Source: Streptomyces phyllanthi
Lineage (GTDB): Bacteria > Actinomycetota > Actinomycetes > Streptomycetales > Streptomycetaceae
Assembly (NCBI RefSeq): GCF_009377205.1
Contig: NZ_VJZE01000030.1
Location: forward strand, 1-39,735
DNA length: 39,735 bases
Reading direction: 5' to 3'
Part shown: in pieces, positions 26,863 to 35,296 of the stretch
How the letters are laid out: every line of letters begins with the position of its first letter
Numbering within the stretch: the stretch's first letter is position 1
Notes under the pieces: model-generated
What the model saw: the letters and a program-made list of their open reading frames with translations, nothing else
The model's database searches: none
Told to the model about the DNA's origin: nothing
Translations under genes and position numbers: made by a program

Positions 26863-28790
26863 GCGCATCGCCGGCTGCCGCCGGTGCCCGCCGGGCGCTG
26901 GTCGTCGCCAGTCAGACCGGCGCCCTGACCGGGTGCCACAACGACGCCGAACTCGTGGCAGACCTCTTGGTGGAGCGCGGGTTCGACGTGGAAGCGCTCC
27001 GGGAGGCGAAGGCGTCGCGCGCCGGCATCCTCGGCGCGTACGAAGACCTCGTCCGGGCAACGGAGCCGGGTGACACCGTCGTGGTCTTCTACGCGGGGCA
27101 CGGCAGCCGCTCGATCACCCCGACCCCCGGGGTACCGCGCGAACTGCGGTTCATCCTGCCGACGGACGTGGCTCAGACGGGCACGGACGACTTCCGCGGG
27201 ATCCTCGCTGAGGAGCTGAGCGCCCTGCAATGGCGCCTGACACTGCGCACACCCAACGTGACCACCATCCTGGACTGCTGCTTCAGCGCCCGGATGTCGC
27301 GCGAGGCGGCGCCCGAGGGGATGCGGGTCCGCGGATGGGACGCCTCGTGGCCGGCGGCCGCAGTGGCCCACCGCTGGGCCAGTGCCGCGGCGGAGTTCCG
27401 GAGGCTGCGTGAAGAGAACCCCGAGTCGGACTGGTTCGACGCCAACCCGCACGCCGTACGACTGGTGGCATGCGGCTCGCACCAGCGCGCCCACGAGGAC
27501 TACTCGTACGAGCTCGGCAGGTCTCACGGTCTGTTCACCGCAGCTTTGAACGCGGCGCTGCGCACGGCCCCGCGCATCACCTGGCAGGCGGCCATGGACC
27601 GCGTCCGACACCAGGTTCTGGCCATGACCCCGCTCCAGCGGCCCGAGGTGGAAGGACCCGCCCACCGGATCCCCTTCACGCTGGAGGTACGCGACACGGA
27701 GCAGCCCCATCCGGTGCGGACGGACGCGACCACCGGTCAGGCGTGGCTCGACGGCGCACGGCTCCACGGGATCAGGCCGGGGGACCAGTTCCTGTTGTCC
27801 CGCGCGGGACAGTCTCCCGACGTGTCAGTGGCCCCGGTCGTGCGTGTCACCCATCTGGTGAGCAGCGCGGCCCTGCTCGACTCCGTGGACGGCCGACCGG
27901 TACCGGACGGGTCGATGGCCCACCCATGGCGAAGCGCCGCCGCCGATCTCGGCGTGCGGGTCACCACGACCGACGGAACGGCCACGGAACCGGTCGTCGT
28001 CGGCCTGGCAGGGCTGCCCGGCATCGGCGTACGGTCCGACGCTGCCAGGCGACCGACCGATGTCGCTACCGTGACACTTGCCGAGGCCACGTACATGCTG
28101 CACGACACGATGGGCCTGCCGCTGTACCGGACGCGCCGCGCGCTGGATCCCGGCGGTGTCGCGGAGCTCCGCGGCCATGTCCAGGATCTTGCTGCTTCTC
28201 TACGACTGCGGAGCCTGGGCACCGATGCCGACGAGCTGCCGGCACCGGTCGACTTCGCGGTGTCGGCCGGAGCCGACCGTGTGACGGACGGCGCCGTGCT
28301 GCACCTGACCGACCGGCTGCGGGTCAGCGTCGCGCACGCCGGTCCCGGAGGGGAGACCGTCCATGCCAACGTCCTCGACTTGGGAGTCGCGGGCCGCATC
28401 ACCGTCCTGAACCAGGCCGAACCGGCCGGGATCACGCTCGATCCGGGGGAACGGCGCGTGCTGGGCGAGGAGCCCGGCGGCCACGATCCTGGTATGACCT
28501 TCCTGTGGCCGGCGGCGGTGCCTGCCGACACGGCGCGGTACGAGACCCTGGTCGCAGTCTTCTCGGACCTCCCGCAGGACCTGCGGGGGCTCACCCGCGC
28601 AGGGGTCCGCACCCACGGTGGCCCACCGGTGTCCGATGCACTGGCCCGCCTCATCCGGACCGGACTCCGTGAGATCGGCGGACGGCTCGGCTCCGCCCGT
28701 TACGCGATCCGTCGGGTCACCTTCCTGCTGTGTCCGGGCGGCCCCACCTGTTCCCATCCCACAGGAAACCAGGCCGCGCCCAGGCGGTGA
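26859..28790 (+). CDS. Caspase-domain protein 2 (peptidase C14-like)
   Basis: 643 residues, paralogous to caspase-1. The caspase fold at about 8-260 has His81 in FYAGHGSRS and Cys141 in ILDCCFSARMSRE. Shared segments include DANPHAVRLVAC, LGRSHGLFTAALNAAL and LQRPEVEGPAHRIPF. A long beta-rich region follows, including the same DUF4384-like element as caspase-1 (VLDLGVAGRITVL...ITLDPGERRVL near 500-535). It ends soon after that, lacking the roughly 230-residue hydrophobic and beta-rich C-terminus of caspase-1. GTG 26859 is preceded by GAGGGAG and overlaps the upstream stop (GTGA). As third gene of the CHAT-D operon it may be cleaved or activated by CHAT-D, or act on the 422-residue partner; both are inference. 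Confidence 0.87.
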   Translation: MSASPAAAGARRALVVASQTGALTGCHNDAELVADLLVERGFDVEALREAKASRAGILGAYEDLVRATEPGDTVVVFYAGHGSRSITPTPGVPRELRFILPTDVAQTGTDDFRGILAEELSALQWRLTLRTPNVTTILDCCFSARMSREAAPEGMRVRGWDASWPAAAVAHRWASAAAEFRRLREENPESDWFDANPHAVRLVACGSHQRAHEDYSYELGRSHGLFTAALNAALRTAPRITWQAAMDRVRHQVLAMTPLQRPEVEGPAHRIPFTLEVRDTEQPHPVRTDATTGQAWLDGARLHGIRPGDQFLLSRAGQSPDVSVAPVVRVTHLVSSAALLDSVDGRPVPDGSMAHPWRSAAADLGVRVTTTDGTATEPVVVGLAGLPGIGVRSDAARRPTDVATVTLAEATYMLHDTMGLPLYRTRRALDPGGVAELRGHVQDLAASLRLRSLGTDADELPAPVDFAVSAGADRVTDGAVLHLTDRLRVSVAHAGPGGETVHANVLDLGVAGRITVLNQAEPAGITLDPGERRVLGEEPGGHDPGMTFLWPAAVPADTARYETLVAVFSDLPQDLRGLTRAGVRTHGGPPVSDALARLIRTGLREIGGRLGSARYAIRRVTFLLCPGGPTCSHPTGNQAAPRR

Positions 28791-28797
28791 CAGCACA

Positions 28798-29085
28798 GTG
28801 GCCACCCCTGGACGCCCACGTGGTGGAGTCCCAGGCCCGTGGGGGGCGGGCCGCCTGTCGCGGACGGCGAAGCAGGACGGCAAGCCGGAGGAGCAGCTCG
28901 ACGTGCTCCAGGCCTGGCTGGTGGAGGACCTGCCCGGCGGCCGGGTCCGCATCCTCACTCAGAAGACCCGGATCGGCCGGCCCGCCGCGGCCCTGGCGAG
29001 CGAGCGCCCGAATCCGATGCTCAACGGCCACCGGGCGTGGCTGGACGGCCTCGTCGCCGCGGCCTCCGGTGAGCCCGGCGCCTGA
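28798..29085 (+). pseudogene. Probable C-terminal relic of an unidentified gene
   Basis: A 95-codon frame from GTG 28798, eight bases after caspase-2. The first 35 or so residues are low-complexity, but the last 60 (KPEEQLDVLQAWLVEDLPGG onward) have normal high-GC codon use and amphipathic helices with a typical protein ending. It lacks a good ribosome site, and its stop is followed ten bases later by a strong hairpin terminator. This looks like the tail of a gene whose front was lost when the protease operon arrived. A genuine small fourth gene of the operon is the alternative. I do not recognise the family. Confidence 0.4.
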
Positions 29086-29095
29086 CCGCCCAAGG

Positions 29096-29135
29096 CTCCC
29101 GGGTGCGCCCCGGCCTCCAGGGGCGCACCCGGGAG
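29096..29135. terminator. Strong intrinsic-type hairpin
   Basis: A perfect 16-base stem, CTCCCGGGTGCGCCCC (29096-29111) and its complement (29120-29135), with an eight-base loop. It begins ten bases after the stop of the relic ORF and would end transcription of the CHAT-D operon before CHAT-E. No U tract is present. Confidence 0.8.
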
Positions 29136-29423
29136 GCGGTGGAGCCGATGACGACGGTGAGTTCGACCTCCCGGTCGACGTTGCCCTCCGCACGTCACGG
29201 CTGCCAGGTCACAGATGATCAACGTGCAAGGCGTCGACAGACAGCTGCTCCCCTGGTCGGGGTGGACGCTGCCACAGCCGATTGCATGAGCCGGACCGGA
29301 CGGGAGAGCGTAGCTGTTGATCTGACTTTGCGTCGGCGAGGGCGCGAGCGGAGGCCGCAACGGACATGATGCGCTGTACACCCCGAAGACCGGGGCCGGC
29401 ATCACAGCAGCGGGGGCCTGACG
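29136..29423. other. Intergenic region before CHAT-E
   Basis: 288 bases without a recognisable gene between the hairpin terminator and CHAT-E. It presumably holds the CHAT-E promoter, but I could not pick out a convincing -35/-10 pair. No insertion-sequence ends are visible. Confidence 0.5.
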
Positions 29424-32400
29424 ATGCAGTTCTCCTATTCCAAGCACGGCTGTCCGCCGGTTCGCCATGTACCCCGCCGACCCTGGTGGCGAACGATACG
29501 CACACCCGGCCCACTGCGCCGCTGGCTGGCCGTCGCCGCCGTACCGGAGCAGCGCCGCTTCCTGCATGGACACCCGGAGCTTCTCCGTCCCGACATCGCC
29601 CGTGCGCTTGAGGACATGTCGGCTGCCGTCGACAGGCGCACCCGTGAAGGACACCAACTCGCGGCGGATCTGCGCGTGCTGGCGGTGGCCGGCGCCGCAG
29701 GCACCACCGAGGGCATCGACGACGCCTACGCCGACGTCTACGGTGCGCTCGCCCTGGACGTACCGGGCTGGCTGACTGGGACCGCACAGCAACTCGGCGT
29801 CCTCCTGGACGAACGATGGCGCCTGCGCCGCACCAGCGAGCGCATCCCCTTGCTGCGGACGGCCGTGCGGCGCGCGACCGACGAGGGACTGCGGGCCGAG
29901 ATACGCGCCACCCTGCAGCGCGAGCTGGCCGACGCCCTCATCGAAGGAGTCCGCGTCGGCAGGGCGGAAGCCTTCGAGGAAGCGGTCGGGCTCTGCGACC
30001 GCGCCCTGGAGATCTACACCCCACAGCGCCGGCCGCACCAGTTCGCCCACACCAGCCTGCTGGCATCCGCTGTCCAGATGGACCGCATCTTCGGCGACCT
30101 GCCCGCCAACCACGCACGAGCCCTCGCACACGGTCGCGACGCCCTGCGTGTTTTCGACGCGCACAACCACCCCGTCGAACACGCCGACGCACAGAGCACG
30201 CTGGGCATCGTCCACCAGTACTGGCGGCCGGGGGAGCGCAGAGCCAGCCAGGAGCAGGCCCTGGCCTGCTACACCGAGGCCCTGGAGCTGCTCCTGCCGG
30301 CCGAGTTCCCGCACGAGTTCGCCCGCACCCAGAACTACCTGGCCACCGCCTGGTGGCAGCGCCAGTCCGGCAGCCACCGTGACAATCTGGAAGAGGCGCT
30401 GACCTGCCTGCGCCGGGCCCTGGACATCTGGACTCCGGAGCACTTCCCGGTCCAGCATGCCCGGCTTCGGCACAACATGGCGATCATGTACCTGGACCGC
30501 GAACACGGATCCCGGGGACAGAACGTGGAACGCGCCCTGCACAGCGCCGAGCAAGCGCTGCGGGTGTTCACCGAGGCCGACTTCCTCGTCCAGTACGGCC
30601 AAGGCCTCCTCAACACGGCCGAGATGTACCTCGAGCGCACCCAAGGTGACCGTTCGCACAACGTTGAAGAGGCCATCGACCGCCTACGACGCGCCACCGG
30701 GATCCGTACCAGGGACGCCTTCCCCAACGAGTACGCCGTGACCCAGGCCGGCCTCGCCCAGGCCTTCCGCGCGCGGATCGCCGGTACCCGCGAGGACAAC
30801 CTGCGCTCCGCGGCCACCGGCTACCGCGAAGCCCTCTCCGTCTGGACCCTCGAACAGTCCACCCAGGACATGCGGGACACCAGTCTCGCCCTGGCCGAGG
30901 TACACGCGGAACTCGGCGAATGGGAGGCAGCAGGCGAAACCTACCGCCGGGCCCTCGAGGCAGAAGAACTGCTCCTGGCCGCCAGCACCGGAATCAGCGG
31001 CCAGGACGCCGTGCTCCGCGGCAACCGGGACGCGGCGACTCGGTACGGATACACCCTCCACCGCCTCGGACACAGCGCTCAGGCCGCTCTCACGATCGAG
31101 AAAGGACGAGCCCAGAGCCTGACCCAGGCACTCTCCCTCGACGCCGCACGCCCCGAAGCCGTCACCGACCCCGACCTGCGCCACCAGTACACCCAGGCCC
31201 GCGCCGGCCTCTCCCAGGCTCACACGGACCTGAACGCGCCCCTGCCACCCGGCGACCCCGCCCAGCGCCGCCGGACCGACCTGGACCGCATGCGGCGCTT
31301 CCGGACCGCGAAGGAAGCCTTCGACGCGGCGGTCACCGCCATTCGCCGGGCCCAGGATCCCCCCGACTTCCTCCACGCCCCCCTGTCCGAGGAACAACTG
31401 CTCGCCACCGCCGAGACCTTCGGCCCGCAGCACGCCATCGTCTACCTGGCCGCCACCCCCTGGGGCGGCATCGCAGCCGCCGTCCTGAGCGGCACGCCCC
31501 ACACGTCCCGACCGCCCGGCATCCGCTGCCTCGACCTGCCCGACCTCACCACCGCCACGATCGACGCCCTCGTGGAAACCACCGATCAGCACGGCCATCT
31601 CCAAGGTGGATACGCAGCCGCCCAGAGCGGACGCGTGCTGGAACGCATCATCCGGGAATCAGGTGCCGCAACCCTCGAAGAGCACGCACGACAGCTGTCC
31701 ACCGACCCCCCGCCCACCCTCCGCACCGCCCTGACCGAGGCCCTGGCCCACGACGGCTCGGCCCGCCTTGCCACACGTCCGTTCAGCACACTGACCACCG
31801 CTGAGCACGGTCTGCTGTCGGAAACCCTCGCGGAAGCACTCCTGCGTCACGAGCTGACCAGATGCCTCGACGTACTTGGCCGCGCCGCCATGAGGCCCCT
31901 CGTCACCTGGCTGACCACCCACGACGTGACCAGCATGATCCTCATCCCCTGCGGCCGACTGGCCGCCTTCCCCCTTGCCTCCGCCCTTCTCGACGACGGC
32001 CGCAGCGTCAGCGAAACCATGCCGACCAGCACCGCCCCCAACGCCCGCAGCCTGGCACCGCGGCACCCCGCCGCACGGCGCGAGGGCCTCAGCGTCCTGG
32101 GCGACCCGGCAGGAAACCTCCCCTGGGGCGAAGCCGAAGCCCTGGCCCTGCATCGGCTGGCCGGCGAAACAGGCGTGCCCACCGACATCCGCACCCATGA
32201 GGCAGCAACCCGCGACTGGCTCCTGAGCGCCCTGCGGACCAGCCGTATCGTCACTGCCTCATGCCACGGTTCCGTCGACCCCGACCACATCCTCGCCTCC
32301 TCCCTCCATCTGGCCCGGCAGGAGAGCCTGCTCCTGGGCGAATGCCTCAGCAGCGACCTCGATCTCGGCGGGCTGCGCCTGCTGGTCCTGTCCGCCTGCC

Positions 32401-32882
32401 AGACCGCCGCGGCGGACTGGGGCGGCGCCCGGGACGAGGTACGCAACCTCGCGGCCGCCATGATGCAGGCAGGGGCCCAAGCCGTTCTCGGATCCCTGTG
32501 GGCCGTGGACGACCGCGCCACCTACCTGCTCATGACCCGCTTCGCCCAGCAATGGCTTCCCGCCATGTCCACCCATCCACCCTCCTGGGCACTGGCCGGA
32601 GCACAGCACTGGCTCCGCACCGTCACCAACGCCCAGCTGAGCACATGGGAGTCCGCCATTACACCGCCCGGAACAGGCGCTCCCCGGACCAGAGTCGCGC
32701 GTCTCGCAGCTGACCTCGGCCTGAACACCGCACCCGTCGGGGTCCTGCGCGGACGGAGGGCGCGGCTCACCGACGGCGATGCCCAACTCGTCGTCCGCTT
32801 CACCGCCCGGCACGACGACCCCTCAGCTCGCCCCTACGAAGACCCCTTCTACTGGGCAGGATTCCAGCTGTTGGGCCACTGA
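29424..32882 (+). CDS. TPR-CHAT protease E
   Basis: 1152 residues. After a basic 30-residue start comes the CHAT-associated motif RRFLHGHPELLRPDIARALEDM. Then there are four or more long TPR-type repeats of about 50 residues (about 180-470) with the pattern RRALDIWTPEHFPVQHARLRHNMAIMYLDR...NVExAL; such extended units are common in actinobacterial CHAT proteins. A linker with coiled-coil character (about 560-640) leads to the CHAT domain with His948 (VTASCHGSVD) and Cys992 (LVLSACQTAAADWGG), ending DPFYWAGFQLLGH. ATG 29424 has a GGGG run upstream; the first 30 residues may be untranslated. The small membrane protein starts 59 bases later, probably in the same transcript. It is the most divergent of the five CHAT proteins here. 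Confidence 0.9.
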   Translation: MQFSYSKHGCPPVRHVPRRPWWRTIRTPGPLRRWLAVAAVPEQRRFLHGHPELLRPDIARALEDMSAAVDRRTREGHQLAADLRVLAVAGAAGTTEGIDDAYADVYGALALDVPGWLTGTAQQLGVLLDERWRLRRTSERIPLLRTAVRRATDEGLRAEIRATLQRELADALIEGVRVGRAEAFEEAVGLCDRALEIYTPQRRPHQFAHTSLLASAVQMDRIFGDLPANHARALAHGRDALRVFDAHNHPVEHADAQSTLGIVHQYWRPGERRASQEQALACYTEALELLLPAEFPHEFARTQNYLATAWWQRQSGSHRDNLEEALTCLRRALDIWTPEHFPVQHARLRHNMAIMYLDREHGSRGQNVERALHSAEQALRVFTEADFLVQYGQGLLNTAEMYLERTQGDRSHNVEEAIDRLRRATGIRTRDAFPNEYAVTQAGLAQAFRARIAGTREDNLRSAATGYREALSVWTLEQSTQDMRDTSLALAEVHAELGEWEAAGETYRRALEAEELLLAASTGISGQDAVLRGNRDAATRYGYTLHRLGHSAQAALTIEKGRAQSLTQALSLDAARPEAVTDPDLRHQYTQARAGLSQAHTDLNAPLPPGDPAQRRRTDLDRMRRFRTAKEAFDAAVTAIRRAQDPPDFLHAPLSEEQLLATAETFGPQHAIVYLAATPWGGIAAAVLSGTPHTSRPPGIRCLDLPDLTTATIDALVETTDQHGHLQGGYAAAQSGRVLERIIRESGAATLEEHARQLSTDPPPTLRTALTEALAHDGSARLATRPFSTLTTAEHGLLSETLAEALLRHELTRCLDVLGRAAMRPLVTWLTTHDVTSMILIPCGRLAAFPLASALLDDGRSVSETMPTSTAPNARSLAPRHPAARREGLSVLGDPAGNLPWGEAEALALHRLAGETGVPTDIRTHEAATRDWLLSALRTSRIVTASCHGSVDPDHILASSLHLARQESLLLGECLSSDLDLGGLRLLVLSACQTAAADWGGARDEVRNLAAAMMQAGAQAVLGSLWAVDDRATYLLMTRFAQQWLPAMSTHPPSWALAGAQHWLRTVTNAQLSTWESAITPPGTGAPRTRVARLAADLGLNTAPVGVLRGRRARLTDGDAQLVVRFTARHDDPSARPYEDPFYWAGFQLLGH

Positions 32883-32941
32883 GGCCCTCTCCGGCCCGGC
32901 CGCGCACCGCAGGCGACACGACGATCCCCGGGGGACAGAAC

Positions 32942-33337
32942 ATGGCTGAGGACACGGTCATCCAGCGCTCCACAGCACTGCAGGTCTTCGAGGCCCTCGA
33001 AGCAGCTGTGCAGGAACGAGAAAGGGCCCTCGCGGGGCGCCCTCGGCGCAGAGAGGAAAACGGCGACGAAGCATCCCCACAGCCCCCGCAGAACACCCTC
33101 CCCGAGCTGCAGCTGTTCCAGGCTCGGCTGGAGCAGATACGCATCTGGATCACGGACGACCCCGAACTGCTCCGTATCGTCGACGACCACCTCGGCCGAC
33201 ACGTCCGACAGGTTGAAGCACGCAGGGTCAGAAGAGAACGCTGGGCCATGGCGCTGACCACTGTGTCCGGCGCCGTTCTCGGCTGGCTCGTCTCGGCCCT
33301 GGCCGCCCCGGATGTCCTGTGGCGCGCCTTGTTCTAG
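32942..33337 (+). CDS. Small protein with C-terminal membrane segment, next to CHAT-E
   Basis: 131 residues with no signal peptide. Residues 1-30 and 52-100 are predicted amphipathic helices separated by a charged, proline-containing linker (residues 31-52). A basic cluster RRVRRER (94-100) is followed by a hydrophobic helix at about 102-122 (MALTTVSGAVLGWLVSALAA) and a short tail WRALF. This is a tail-anchored layout with the body facing the cytoplasm. ATG 32942 has GGGGGA upstream. The 59-base gap suggests co-transcription with CHAT-E. It could be the CHAT-E substrate, a membrane effector released or activated by cleavage, or a membrane anchor for the protease; the Arg-rich linker and patch would be accessible cleavage zones. 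The family is not recognised. Confidence 0.75.
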   Translation: MAEDTVIQRSTALQVFEALEAAVQERERALAGRPRRREENGDEASPQPPQNTLPELQLFQARLEQIRIWITDDPELLRIVDDHLGRHVRQVEARRVRRERWAMALTTVSGAVLGWLVSALAAPDVLWRALF

Positions 33338-33461
33338 ACAACCCGCTCACTTGTGGTCCAGGGGCCGTGGCGTCCGCTCAGTCGGGGTGATGCCCGGCGA
33401 TTACGTGCCGTGACGTGCTGCCGGAGCGGCCCTGGGCATGGGACCGCCGCCAGGGCCGACT

Positions 33462-33488
33462 CCGCCCGCACGGGTACCCTGCGGGCGG
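33462..33488. terminator. Hairpin between the CHAT-E operon and the kinase operon
   Basis: CCGCCCGCA (33462-33470), nine-base loop, TGCGGGCGG (33480-33488): a perfect nine-base stem in the 278-base gap between two convergent operons. It could terminate either. The remaining gap shows no gene. Confidence 0.5.
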
Positions 33489-33615
33489 TGGGCCGGACCT
33501 CGACGGAGGGCATCAGGCCGCGCCTTTCACGGGCGACCTGGTGCGGGTTCGACCCCGAGAACTCGTAGGCGCCGGAAGCTGCTCGCTGACGGCTGACGGC
33601 AGGCAGCGAAGGCCC

Positions 33616-34575
33616 TCAGCGGACGATGTCGTCGTGGTGGTCGAGCAGTCCCAGCTCGGACCGTCGGGGCAGGCCCTCCCAGTCGCCGGTGGTGCTGACG
33701 GCGAACGCGCCGAGCAGGGCCGCCGTCCTCAGCCGCTGCTCCGGCCCTTCCCCCGCGAGCAGTTCGGCCAGGTACCCGGCGGCGAACGCGTCTCCCGCTC
33801 CCACGGAGTCATGGACCCGTACCGGCACGGCGGGCTGCCGGTACTCCTGGTCGTCCACAAGGGCGTACGCGCCCTCCTCACCCAGTTTGATCACGGCTCC
33901 GGAGGGTCCGAGGTCGCGGATGCCCCGGGCGAGTTCCTGGGGATCTCGGGCGCCGGGCACCGCGAGCCGGGCCTCGTGCGGGCCGGCGAAGACCAGGTCG
34001 CTCCTGCGCAGCAGCGGCAGCAGCGTGCGCCGGGCGTCCTCCTCGCTCCACAGCAGGGAGCGGTAGTTGATGTCCAGGGAGACCGTCACTCCGGCGCCGG
34101 CGGCGATGTCCACCGCCCGGCGGACGGCCTGGGCGGGGCCCTCGCCCAGGGCCGGGGTGATCCCGGTGACGTGCAAGACCGCCGCGCCGGCGACGATGTC
34201 CTCCGGTATGTCCTGCGCGGACAGCCGTACACCGGCCGTGTGGGTGCGGTAGTAGCGCGTGCGGCTGCGGGTGGAGGTGCGTCGCTCCTTCACCAGCAGC
34301 GAGGTGGGGGCGGGGTCCCGTACGGCGATGGCGGTGACCCCTTCGGCCCGCAGCTCGCGAAGAATGAGTTCGCCGAATCCGTCGTCGCTGACGCGGCCGA
34401 TCCAGGTGGCGGAACCGCCGAGCCGGCTGATACCGACGGCGACGTTCGACTCCGCCCCCGCGATCCCGAGGCGCAGACCGGCGCCCAGGGCGAGCGGGCC
34501 GGGATCCGGGGCGGCCAGCGTCGCCAGGACTTCGCCGACGGTCACGAGGCAGGGCTCCTCGGAAGCGCTGTTCAC
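33616..34575 (-). CDS. kdgK: PfkB-family sugar kinase, probable 2-keto-3-deoxygluconate kinase
   Basis: A 319-residue ribokinase-fold enzyme. The N-terminal PfkB signature region is AGAESNVAVGISRLGGSATWIGRVSDDGFG. The C-terminal signature DSVGAGDAFAAGYLAELL has catalytic Asp262. Length and sequence fit KdgK, which phosphorylates 2-keto-3-deoxygluconate to KDPG. That is the substrate of the aldolase encoded just upstream, so the two form a complete KDG-to-pyruvate plus glyceraldehyde-3-phosphate module, probably for sugar-acid or polyuronide use. The GTG start overlaps the aldolase stop by four bases (GTGA), indicating translational coupling. Other 2-keto-3-deoxy sugars are possible substrates. 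Confidence 0.83.
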   Translation of the reverse strand: MNSASEEPCLVTVGEVLATLAAPDPGPLALGAGLRLGIAGAESNVAVGISRLGGSATWIGRVSDDGFGELILRELRAEGVTAIAVRDPAPTSLLVKERRTSTRSRTRYYRTHTAGVRLSAQDIPEDIVAGAAVLHVTGITPALGEGPAQAVRRAVDIAAGAGVTVSLDINYRSLLWSEEDARRTLLPLLRRSDLVFAGPHEARLAVPGARDPQELARGIRDLGPSGAVIKLGEEGAYALVDDQEYRQPAVPVRVHDSVGAGDAFAAGYLAELLAGEGPEQRLRTAALLGAFAVSTTGDWEGLPRRSELGLLDHHDDIVR

Positions 34576-35249
34576 GGGCCGGCCTCCTCGGCCTCGGCAG
34601 GCGGGGCGGACCCGACTGCGGCCAGCAGCGTGCGGGCCCTCGCGGTGAGGGAGTCCAGCACCTCCGGAGCGGAGTCCAGGTCGGCGCCGCGCAGCAGCGG
34701 GGAGCCGATGCCCACGGCGTGGGCGCCCGCGTCGAGGTAGTCCCGTGCCTGGTCGATACCGACTCCGCCGACGGCGACGAGCGGGACGTACGGCAGCGGG
34801 GCGCGCAGCTGCCGCAGATGGGCGGGGCCGCCGGTGCTCGCCGGGAAGAGCTTGACTGCGGCGGCGCCCGCGTGCCAGGCGGTGACCACCTCGGTGGGTG
34901 TCCAGGCGCCCGGGTAGCAGGGGACACCTCTGCCGGCGGCGCCGCGGATCATCTCGGTGTCCACGATGGGCGCCACCAGGAACCCGGCCCCGGCCGCGAG
35001 CGCGTCCCGGGCGTCCGCGGGTGTGACGACCGTCCCGGCGCCGACCGCCACATCGGGCCCGAGTGCGTCGCGGATGGCGGCCAGCGCGTCGAGGGCACCT
35101 CGCGTGGTGAGGGTGACCTCCAGGCAGGTGACGCCTCCGTCCGCCAGGGCCCGGGCCACGGCGGGCAGTCCCGCCGCGTCGGCGGACCGGAGGATGGCCA
35201 TGACCCGCGTCCGGCCCAGCTGAGGGGTGAGGGACGGGCGCTCCGTCAT
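34572..35249 (-). CDS. eda: KDPG / 4-hydroxy-2-oxoglutarate aldolase
   Basis: A 225-residue class I aldolase of the Eda family. Schiff-base Lys133 is in AAVKLFPAS, the same number as in E. coli Eda, and the general acid/base Glu44 is in TCLEVTLTT. RVMAILR near the start and PGAWTPTE are further family motifs. The enzyme splits 2-keto-3-deoxy-6-phosphogluconate into pyruvate and glyceraldehyde-3-phosphate. ATG 35249 fits the family length; the frame open to 35678 encodes low-complexity sequence and is rejected. Its own ribosome site is poor, but a 16-codon ORF with a good site overlaps the start (ATGA), so translation may depend on coupling. It is co-transcribed with the kinase gene. Confidence 0.87.
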   Translation of the reverse strand: MTERPSLTPQLGRTRVMAILRSADAAGLPAVARALADGGVTCLEVTLTTRGALDALAAIRDALGPDVAVGAGTVVTPADARDALAAGAGFLVAPIVDTEMIRGAAGRGVPCYPGAWTPTEVVTAWHAGAAAVKLFPASTGGPAHLRQLRAPLPYVPLVAVGGVGIDQARDYLDAGAHAVGIGSPLLRGADLDSAPEVLDSLTARARTLLAAVGSAPPAEAEEAGP

Positions 35250-35296
35250 GACCCGGCCGCCACAGCTGACGTACCGGTGTCCTGGGCGTCGGTCAT
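35246..35296 (-). CDS. 16-codon upstream ORF overlapping eda
   Basis: ATG 35296 is preceded by AAAGGAAC, the best ribosome site in the area. The frame encodes MTDAQDTGTSAVAAGS and stops at TGA sharing bases with the eda ATG (ATGA). It could be a leader peptide that couples ribosomes into eda, or the last trace of a deleted upstream gene. No attenuator hairpin or regulatory codon run is seen. Confidence 0.4.
   Translation of the reverse strand: MTDAQDTGTSAVAAGS

Noticed and set aside
9341..33337. Bacterial gasdermin or CRISPR type III-E partner for the proteases
   Set aside because: No protein of gasdermin size and character, no Cas7-11-like gene and no CRISPR repeats are present in the window.
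33540..33575. tRNA-like GGTTCGACCCC sequence
   Set aside because: It looks like a T-arm, but stem pairing fails and no anticodon arm or acceptor stem can be folded upstream; there is no tRNA or attachment site here.
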